Source of the DNA: Zeimonas sp044507525
Lineage (GTDB): Bacteria > Pseudomonadota > Gammaproteobacteria > Burkholderiales > Burkholderiaceae_E
Assembly (NCBI GenBank): GCA_044507525.1
Contig: JBIQJM010000105.1
Location: forward strand, 1-11,272
Direction of reading: 5' to 3'
DNA: 11,272 nt
The notes beneath the pieces are model-generated. The model had not been told where the DNA came from, ran no database searches, and was given only the letters and a program-made list of their open reading frames with translations. How positions within the stretch are numbered: position 1 is the stretch's first letter; each line of letters opens with the position of its first letter. The position numbers and the translations under genes are program-made. This document shows positions 6,247 to 11,272 of this stretch, piece by piece.

Positions 6247-8157
6247 TCACCGATACAACACCTGCGGCAGCCACAAGCCCAGCCCCGGGAACATGTAGAG
6301 GACGAAGATCGCGATGACCTGCAGCCCCATGAACGGCAGCATCCCCATGAAGATCTGCCCGAGCGTGACGTGCGGCGGCGCCACGCCCTTCAGGTAGAAC
6401 GCCGCCATCGCCACCGGCGGCGACAGGAAGGCCGTCTGCAGGTTCAGCGCGACGAGCAGGCCGAAGAACAGCGGGTCGACCTCGAAGTGCGCGACCAGCG
6501 GGATGAAGATCGGCATGAAGATGACGATGATCTCGGTCCACTCGAGCGGCCAGCCGAGCAGGAAGATGATCACCTGCGCGAGCAGCAGGAACTGGATCTT
6601 CGACAGGCCGAGCGACAGCACCCATCGTTCGATCAGCTCCTGCCCGCCGAGCAGCGCGAAGGCCGCCGAGAAGATCGACGAGCCGACGAAGAGCCAGCAC
6701 ACCATCGCCGAAGTCTTCGCCGTGAGGAAGACCGACTCCTTCATCACGTCGACGTTCAGTGCCCGGTAGGCGATCGCGAGCAGGAATCCGCCGAAGGAGC
6801 CCACCGCGGCCGCCTCGCTCGGCGTCGCGAGCCCGAACACGATCGAGCCGAGCACGGCGACGATGAGCGTGGCGAGCGGAAAGAAGGACGACAGCAGCAT
6901 GCGGAAGATCTCGAGCCGCGCGAAGCTGAGCACGAGGTAGTACGAGACGAGCAGCAGCAGGCCGAGCCCGGCCATCGTCCAGAACCAGACCGGGACGTCG
7001 CGCAACGGCATGCCTTCCTGCGCTTCGTCGGCCGCTTCCCCGGCTTGCGCGGCGCTCGCGTCCCCTGCCGCCGCGTCCGCGCCGGGCGGCTCTGCCAGCC
7101 CGGAGTCCTCGGACTGCGGCTCGGCGAGTCCGCCGCCGATCGAGTTGTCGAACGTGGAGTAGCTGCCGAGCTGCTGCAGCCCGCTGGTATCGAACTCGAC
7201 CTTCGGCGCGGTGACCGACTGCCACGCCAGCGCCAGCATGACGAACAGCGTGATCGCCGGCAGCAGCGTGACGAACAGTTGCCGCACGAGCATGCCCAGC
7301 GGCACCTCGGCGTTGCGCGAGCCCTTCATCGCTCGCACGAGCGCCGGCAACGCGCGGTCGCCGAAGCGATCGCGCAGGCGCTCGACCGGCGGCGCCAGGG
7401 GCACGTGGCGCGCCTCGTCGGGCAGCGGCGGCATCAGGTGCGGCTTGATCTTCGCGAGGACGATCACGTACAGGACGTACAGGCCGGCCAGCATGATCCC
7501 CGGGAAGAAGGCGCCGGCATACAGCTGCACGACCGACACGCCGGCAGTGGCGCCGTAGACGATCAGCATCACCGAAGGCGGAATCAGGATGCCCAGGCAG
7601 CCTCCGGCGGTGATCGAGCCCGCCGACACCCGCGCGTCGTAGCCCGCCTTGAGCATCGCCGGCAGCGCGAGCAGGCCCATCAGCGTGACCACCGCGCCGA
7701 CGATGCCGGTGGCGGTGGCGAACACCGCGCAGGTGAAGATCGTCGCGACGGCGAGCGAGCCGGGCAGGCGCGCCATCGCGAGGTGCAGCGACTTGAACAG
7801 CCGCTCGATCAGGTTCGCGCGCTCGACGAGATAGCCCATGAAGACGAACAGCGGCACCGCGATCAGCACGTCGTTGGCCATCACGGCGTAGGTGCGCTGG
7901 ACCATCAGGTCGAGCGTCTGCTGGATCGCCTGCTCCGTGCTGCCGGTGCGTTCCATGTACGCGAAGAACGCGAACATGACGCCCATTCCCATCAGCGTGA
8001 ACGCGGTCGGGAAGCCGAGCATGATCGCGGCGACGATCAGCGCCAGCATCAGCAGTCCGAGGTGCCCGCTGGTGAGCGCCGACCACGGCGTAAGCACGAG
8101 CACCGCGAGCACGATCAGCCCGAGGATCGAGACTCCGAAGATCAGTTCCTTGCGCAT
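6247..8157 (-). CDS. dctM: TRAP transporter large permease DctM, extended form
   Basis: Large membrane subunit of a tripartite ATP-independent periplasmic transporter, which drives uptake with a sodium or proton gradient. The family is recognised from GFPTAFTLMGMGV (48-60), VPLFVFMGYLVERA (101-114), LGILIPPSVMLIVYG (188-202), GLATPSEAAAVGSFGG (442-457) and the C-terminal TAFLSPPVAMAAFYLKGVAP (575-594). It resembles the mannitol/chloroaromatic (FcbT3-like) branch. At 636 residues it is about 200 longer than the usual 430. The extra part lies between about residues 240 and 430: a charged segment, a hydrophobic helix (292-312), a polar Ala/Glu/Gly/Gln-rich linker (about 340-384) with GLAEP twice, and another helix (388-412). 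The frame is uninterrupted, so this is not a frameshift artefact. The ATG at 8157 has a GGAG ten bases upstream and lies 14 bases after dctQ. Confidence 0.95.
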   Translation of the reverse strand: MRKELIFGVSILGLIVLAVLVLTPWSALTSGHLGLLMLALIVAAIMLGFPTAFTLMGMGVMFAFFAYMERTGSTEQAIQQTLDLMVQRTYAVMANDVLIAVPLFVFMGYLVERANLIERLFKSLHLAMARLPGSLAVATIFTCAVFATATGIVGAVVTLMGLLALPAMLKAGYDARVSAGSITAGGCLGILIPPSVMLIVYGATAGVSVVQLYAGAFFPGIMLAGLYVLYVIVLAKIKPHLMPPLPDEARHVPLAPPVERLRDRFGDRALPALVRAMKGSRNAEVPLGMLVRQLFVTLLPAITLFVMLALAWQSVTAPKVEFDTSGLQQLGSYSTFDNSIGGGLAEPQSEDSGLAEPPGADAAAGDASAAQAGEAADEAQEGMPLRDVPVWFWTMAGLGLLLLVSYYLVLSFARLEIFRMLLSSFFPLATLIVAVLGSIVFGLATPSEAAAVGSFGGFLLAIAYRALNVDVMKESVFLTAKTSAMVCWLFVGSSIFSAAFALLGGQELIERWVLSLGLSKIQFLLLAQVIIFLLGWPLEWTEIIVIFMPIFIPLVAHFEVDPLFFGLLVALNLQTAFLSPPVAMAAFYLKGVAPPHVTLGQIFMGMLPFMGLQVIAIFVLYMFPGLGLWLPQVLYR

Positions 8158-8171
8158 CGAGATCGACTCCG

Positions 8172-8771
8172 TCAGCGCGCGTCGTGCGCCGTGTTCTCGG
8201 CGACGTGTTCGCCGACCATCGCGCGCAGCTTGTCGACGTCCACTTCCTCGACGTCATCGACGCGCCGTGGCCAGGCGCCGGTGCGAAGGCAGACGATGCA
8301 GCGCAGGATCTCGATCACGCCCTGCAGCAGCAGCAGTGCACCGGCCACCGGGATCACCGCCTTGAACGGATAGATCGGCGGCCCGTCGGCGGTGATCGAC
8401 GAGTGCTCGCGAATGGCGAAGGACTCGCCGGCGTATTCGTAGCCGGCCCACACCATCGCGACGACGCCCGGGATGAAGAACACGATGTAGAGCACCAGGT
8501 CGAAGAACGCCTGGGTGCGCGGCGAGAAGAAGCCGTAGAGGATGTCGCCGCGCACGTGTCCGTTGGCGGCGAGCGTGTACGCGCCCGCCATCATGAACAG
8601 CGTGCCGTAGAGCATCAGCTGCGCATCGAAGGCCCACGGGTGCGGCGAATTGAGCGCGTAGCGCGAGAAGACTTCCCAGGTGATCAACCCGGTGAGCGCG
8701 ACGATCAGCCATGCGAAGACGTGGCCGATCCGGGTGTTGAACCGGTCGACGGCCAGAAAGAGCTTTTGCAT
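8172..8771 (-). CDS. dctQ: TRAP transporter small permease DctQ
   Basis: Small membrane subunit that pairs with DctM to form the TRAP permease. The 199-residue protein has four hydrophobic helices at about residues 16-33, 52-69, 88-109 and 136-160. It carries the family's EVFSRYALNSPHPWAFD block (33-49), with the Arg-Tyr-x-x-Asn/Ser-Pro and aromatic positions expected in DctQ, and HVRGDILYGFF (72-82). It resembles the FcbT2-like small permeases that accompany mannitol/chloroaromatic-type systems. An acidic, charged C-terminal tail of about 35 residues (VDDVEEVDVDKL...) is probably cytoplasmic. The ATG at 8771 has an AGGGG Shine-Dalgarno sequence four bases upstream, and a strong GC stem-loop sits just 5' of that site (8793-8822). 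Unlike the tight dctQ-dctM junction, 180 bases separate it from dctP. Confidence 0.93.
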   Translation of the reverse strand: MQKLFLAVDRFNTRIGHVFAWLIVALTGLITWEVFSRYALNSPHPWAFDAQLMLYGTLFMMAGAYTLAANGHVRGDILYGFFSPRTQAFFDLVLYIVFFIPGVVAMVWAGYEYAGESFAIREHSSITADGPPIYPFKAVIPVAGALLLLQGVIEILRCIVCLRTGAWPRRVDDVEEVDVDKLRAMVGEHVAENTAHDAR

Positions 8772-8792
8772 GATGCCCCTGCGTACAACGGA

Positions 8793-8822
8793 GCCCCGCC
8801 GGGCGCGTCGCGCGGGCGGGGC
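8793..8822 (-). promoter_or_regulatory. GC stem-loop in the dctQ leader
   Basis: GCCCCGCC (8793-8800) pairs perfectly with GGCGGGGC (8815-8822). The enclosed bases can form an inner GCGC/GCGC stem (8803-8806 with 8810-8813) around a three-base loop. In the mRNA it lies about a dozen bases upstream of the dctQ Shine-Dalgarno sequence. It could protect the 5' end of a processed dctQM message or tune initiation. No U run follows, so it is not a typical terminator. Confidence 0.5.
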
Positions 8823-8878
8823 GTGTGGTGTGTCAAGAGAGAAGGGGCGCCGGACGAAACGGCGGGGCGTTGCACCCG

Positions 8879-8917
8879 CGCCGCGCCGGAACGCGCGCTT
8901 CGGGTTCCGGCGCGGCG
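8879..8917 (-). promoter_or_regulatory. Perfect 14-bp intercistronic stem-loop after dctP
   Basis: Bases 8879-8892 (core CCGCGCCGGAAC) are the exact reverse complement of 8904-8917 (core GTTCCGGCGCGG), with an 11-base loop. It begins about 34 bases past the dctP stop, inside the operon. No U run follows in the transcript direction, so it is better read as an mRNA 3'-end stabiliser or attenuating structure than as a full terminator. Such structures commonly raise binding-protein output over permease output in transporter operons. A short perfect palindrome, GCGCTAGCGC, abuts it (8918-8927). Confidence 0.65.
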
Positions 8918-8951
8918 GCGCTAGCGCGAGAGCACCCGGCGCCGCGCGGCT

Positions 8952-10073
8952 TCAGCTCTTCTTCTGCTTCGGCCCGAAGTAGTGGTTGTAGGCCATGCGG
9001 CGGTTGGTGTTCGTGTCGAGATCCCACTTCACCGTGCGCGCAGCGAACGCGCGCTGCGACTCGAGGATCTCCTTGAACAGCGGATTGGCGGCGGACATCT
9101 TGTCGGTGACCTGGTCGTAGATGACCAGCTGCTGGGCGAGAATCGGATCGGGCGTCTTGTAGAACCTCACGCCGTCCTTCTGCTGCATCTCCTCGTAGTC
9201 CTTCGAGTAGCGATCGATCGCCTTCCACGACATGTCGGCCGACGCGGCCTCGACGGCGTTGTCGATGATCGCGCGCATCTTCTCGGGCAGCGCGTCGAAC
9301 TTCGCCTTGTTGAACAGCACCTCGAACTGCTCGGCGTTCTGGTGGTAGCTCTGCAGCATGCAGACCTTCGAGACGTCGGGAAAGCCCAGCAGGCGGTCGG
9401 AGCTCGCGTTGTTGAACTCGGCGCCGTCGAGCAGTCCGCGGTCGAGCGCCGGGACGATCTCGCCGCCGGGCAGCGCGTTCACCGCTACGCCCATGCCGGT
9501 GAAGACGTCGATCGACAGGCCGACGGTGCGGAACTTCAGCCCTTTCATGTCCTCGGCCTTCGTGACCGGTTTCTTGAACCAGCCCAGCGGCTGCGAAGCC
9601 ATCGGGCCGTAGACGTAGGACTTCACGTTCGCGCCGATCGACTGGTACAGCCGCTCGAGGAACTCCTTGCCTCCGCCGTACTTGTGCCAGGCGAGCAGCA
9701 TGTTCGCGTCCATGCCGTAGGCCGGGCCCGAGCCCCACAGCGCGAGCGCGTTGTTCTTGCCGTAGTGATAGACGACGACGCCGTGGCCGCCGTCGAGCGT
9801 GCCTTTCGAGACGGCATCGAGCAGGTTGAAGGCCGGCACCACCGCGCCGGCCGGCAGCACCTCGATCTTCAGCTCGCCACCGGTCATGTCGTTGACCTTC
9901 TTGGCGAAATCGAGCGCGTACTCGTGGAAGATGTCCTTCGACGGCCACGTGCTCTGCCAGCGCATCGCGATCGGGCCCTGCGCCTTGGCGATCATCGGGA
10001 ACGCCAGCGTCCCGGCACTCGCTGCGGCGGCACTGCCGATGAACTTGCGACGGGAGCGGATCTGTTCAGCCAT
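8952..10073 (-). CDS. dctP: TRAP transporter solute-binding protein DctP, Tat-exported
   Basis: Periplasmic receptor that captures the substrate and delivers it to DctQM. The 373-residue protein starts with a twin-arginine signal peptide: SRRKFIG (residues 7-13), a hydrophobic Ala-rich stretch, and an AKA cleavage site after about residue 31. The mature part shows the DctP fold landmarks MTGGELKIEVLPAGAVVPAFNLLDAVSKGTLDGG (63-96) and LKGLKFR-like MKGLKFRTVG (176-185). R182 there is the likely carboxylate-binding arginine. PGGEIVPALDRGLLDGAEF (202-220) follows. The pattern fits the FcbT1/TakP-like branch, which binds keto acids, hydroxy acids or aromatic carboxylates, so a carboxylate ligand is likely but not identified. 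The ATG at 10073 is preferred to an in-frame start at 10100 because GGAGA lies seven bases upstream of it and the shorter product begins with a normal Tat n-region. It is first in the transporter block, with a candidate promoter upstream. Confidence 0.95.
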   Translation of the reverse strand: MAEQIRSRRKFIGSAAAASAGTLAFPMIAKAQGPIAMRWQSTWPSKDIFHEYALDFAKKVNDMTGGELKIEVLPAGAVVPAFNLLDAVSKGTLDGGHGVVVYHYGKNNALALWGSGPAYGMDANMLLAWHKYGGGKEFLERLYQSIGANVKSYVYGPMASQPLGWFKKPVTKAEDMKGLKFRTVGLSIDVFTGMGVAVNALPGGEIVPALDRGLLDGAEFNNASSDRLLGFPDVSKVCMLQSYHQNAEQFEVLFNKAKFDALPEKMRAIIDNAVEAASADMSWKAIDRYSKDYEEMQQKDGVRFYKTPDPILAQQLVIYDQVTDKMSAANPLFKEILESQRAFAARTVKWDLDTNTNRRMAYNHYFGPKQKKS

Positions 10074-10080
10074 GCGTTTG

Positions 10081-10085
10081 TCTCC
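10081..10085 (-). promoter_or_regulatory. Strong ribosome binding site that fixes the dctP start
   Basis: GGAGA on the minus strand lies seven bases before the ATG at 10073. An upstream in-frame start at 10100 has no comparable site, so this decides the start codon and indicates high translation of the binding protein. Confidence 0.7.
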
Positions 10086-10165
10086 GGAAAGGGATGGCAA
10101 CGATCTTCGTTCGGCTCTCTGCTTTCGGCGCAGGCGGCGAGCGTCCGCGGCGCGAAGGGCCTCAA

Positions 10166-10194
10166 ATCGTAATCACGCCGGCAGCGGCTGTCAC
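10166..10194 (-). promoter_or_regulatory. Candidate sigma70 promoter for the dctPQM-amidase block
   Basis: On the minus strand, GTGACA (10189-10194) is separated by 17 bases from TACGAT (10166-10171). The -35 matches 5 of 6 and the -10 matches 4 of 6 consensus bases, with ideal spacing. The implied start near 10159 gives a leader of about 85 bases to dctP. It lies in the 168-base trkA-dctP gap, so the block need not depend on trkA transcription. No operator could be recognised with confidence. Confidence 0.45.
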
Positions 10195-10241
10195 GCGATC
10201 GTTACATTCGGGGCGGGTTATCCCGTAGTGTTTCGGGCGCA

Positions 10242-11272
10242 CTAGAAGAAGCCGACGCTGACCTGGAACAGCTTCTCGACTTTCGGGATCGTCCGCTTGT
10301 TGTCGACGAAGACGATCACGTGGTCGCCGGACCGGATCTCGGTATCGTGGTGCGCCATCGCGACGTCGAAGCGCGGCGCGGCGCGCCCGCGCGCCGGTTC
10401 GAGCGGCAGCGGCTCGCCGTCGAGCGATCGGACGACGGCGCCGATGGTCGCCCCGCGCGGCAGGTCGATCTCCTCGATGCGACGGCCGACGACCTTCGAC
10501 GACTTCGGATCGCCGTGCGCGATCAGCTCGAGCGCCTCGGCCGCGCCGCGGCGCAGCGAATGCACCGAGACGACGTCGCCGCGCCGTACGTGCGTGAGCA
10601 GCTGCCCGATCGTCGTCTGCGACGGCACGATCGCGATGTCGATGCGGTTGCCCTCGACCAGGTCGGCGTACGCCGGCCGATTGATCAGCGCGATCGTGCG
10701 GCGCGCGCCGATGCGGCGGGCGAGCATGCACGACATGATGTTCGTCTCGTCGTCGGAGGTGAGCGCGACGAAGAGGTCCATGTCGGCGACGCCCTCCTCG
10801 GCGAGCAGCGTCTCGTCGGTGGAGTCGCCGTGCAGGATCAGCGTCGAGGTCGGCAGCTGCGTCGCCAGGTAGTTGCAGCGCGTGCGGTTGCCCTCGATCA
10901 CCTTCACCTGGTAGTCGGTGCCCAGCCGGCGGGCGAGGCGCAGTCCGATGTTGCCGCCGCCGGCGATCATCACGCGGCGCACGGGCTCGTCGCTGCGCCG
11001 CAGGTCGGCGAGCGCGGTACGGATGTGCCGGGACGCGGAGAGCAGGAAGACTTCGTCGCCGGCCTCGATCGTCGTGTCGCCTTCGGGACGGATCGACCGC
11101 TCGTTGCGGAAGATCGCGACGATCCGCATGTCGACGTGCGGATGCGCGGCGCGCAGGTCGCTGATCGGCCGCGAGACGAGCGGGCCGCCCGCGTACGCGC
11201 GAACGGCGATCAGGCTCACGCGCCCGCCGGCGAACTCGAGCACCTGCAGCGCGCCGGGGAACTCGATCAGCT
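10242..11272 (-). CDS. trkA: Trk system potassium transporter TrkA, 5' end cut by window edge
   Basis: Cytoplasmic NAD(H)-binding regulatory subunit of the Trk potassium uptake system; it gates TrkH. About 343 C-terminal residues are visible and the frame is open to the right edge. With a family length near 458, roughly 115 N-terminal residues (the first Rossmann motif) lie outside the window. The visible order is the end of RCK1 with its TrkA-C lobe (LIEFPGALQVLEFAGGRVSL... through GDEVFLLSASRHI), then the second RCK Rossmann domain with GGGNIGLRLA and the acidic strand-end VIEGNR, then HGDSTDETLL, then a second TrkA-C lobe ending HVIVFVDNKRTIPKVEKLFQVSVGFF. The C-terminal KVEKLFQ-FF ending is typical. 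A start inside the window (for example the GTG at 11243) would remove the first domain and is unlikely, because clear TrkA sequence continues upstream of it. Its partner trkH is not adjacent but lies beyond the transporter-amidase block. Confidence 0.96.
   Translation of the reverse strand, partial: LIEFPGALQVLEFAGGRVSLIAVRAYAGGPLVSRPISDLRAAHPHVDMRIVAIFRNERSIRPEGDTTIEAGDEVFLLSASRHIRTALADLRRSDEPVRRVMIAGGGNIGLRLARRLGTDYQVKVIEGNRTRCNYLATQLPTSTLILHGDSTDETLLAEEGVADMDLFVALTSDDETNIMSCMLARRIGARRTIALINRPAYADLVEGNRIDIAIVPSQTTIGQLLTHVRRGDVVSVHSLRRGAAEALELIAHGDPKSSKVVGRRIEEIDLPRGATIGAVVRSLDGEPLPLEPARGRAAPRFDVAMAHHDTEIRSGDHVIVFVDNKRTIPKVEKLFQVSVGFF

Noticed and set aside
4401..6317. Plus-strand open frame of 638 codons opposite the amidase
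   Set aside because: Low-complexity Arg/Ala composition and no recognisable motif. The opposite strand holds an intact amidase catalytic triad.
6236..8257. Minus-strand open frame of 673 codons overlapping dctM in another frame
   Set aside because: Arg/Ala-rich translation without hydrophobic helices. The true frame of dctM gives continuous membrane segments and family motifs.
5788..8373. Long plus-strand open frame of 861 codons opposite dctM and the amidase
   Set aside because: The product is a long Arg/Glu/Asp/His-rich string without domains. It is antisense to clear DctM and amidase sequence and arises from high GC content.
8982..10172. Plus-strand open frame of 396 codons opposite dctP
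   Set aside because: It lacks domain features, while the dctP frame has a Tat signal, a strong ribosome binding site and family motifs.
10215..10241. Possible hairpin just after the trkA stop (CCCG/CGGG)
   Set aside because: The stem is only four base pairs with an eight-base loop and no following U run, so it is too weak to call a terminator.
1..11272. Search for CRISPR repeats, tRNA cloverleafs, IS ends, toxin-antitoxin or defence gene pairs
   Set aside because: No regularly spaced repeats, no tRNA-like arms with CCA context, no transposase frame or terminal repeats, and no defence-type domains were seen.

Overview
This window is very GC-rich, with strong G/C preference at third codon positions. 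Its protein set points to a betaproteobacterium, most likely of the order Burkholderiales. The clearest marker is a small DUF3567-type protein, a family I know from that group. The TRAP transporter and Trk proteins also read as betaproteobacterial. Genes are densely packed and no tRNA, rRNA, CRISPR array or insertion sequence is visible. The longest stretch without a gene is about 230 bases (2754-2983).

Left part (1-2753): a dTDP-4-dehydrorhamnose reductase gene (rfbD, minus strand) runs off the left edge, probably close to its natural end. Divergent from it is a plus-strand run of three genes: an unrecognised 126-residue protein with a GSHGG motif, a rhomboid intramembrane serine protease, and a single-domain rhodanese. 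The DUF3567 gene converges on the rhodanese gene from the minus strand.

Right part (2984-11272): seven genes all lie on the minus strand. In transcription order they are trkA (5' end off the right edge), dctP, dctQ, dctM, an amidase-signature hydrolase, a 98-residue protein of unknown function, and trkH. TrkA (cytoplasmic NAD-binding regulator) and TrkH (membrane channel subunit) form one potassium-uptake system. Here they are separated by a five-gene block that looks like a self-contained uptake and catabolism unit. In it, a Tat-exported solute-binding protein hands a carboxylate-type substrate to the DctQM permease, and an amidase may act on it inside the cell. The block has a plausible sigma70-type promoter and an excellent ribosome binding site before dctP.

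The most notable non-coding features are two strong stem-loops in the 180-base dctP-dctQ gap, one of them a perfect 14-base-pair stem. They suggest differential expression of the binding protein over the membrane subunits. A third structured region lies downstream of trkH. DctM is about 200 residues longer than usual because of an extra, partly Ala/Glu-rich segment. I did not find a clearly new multi-gene system. The best candidates for novelty are the GSHGG-motif protein, the 98-residue protein and the DctM insert.
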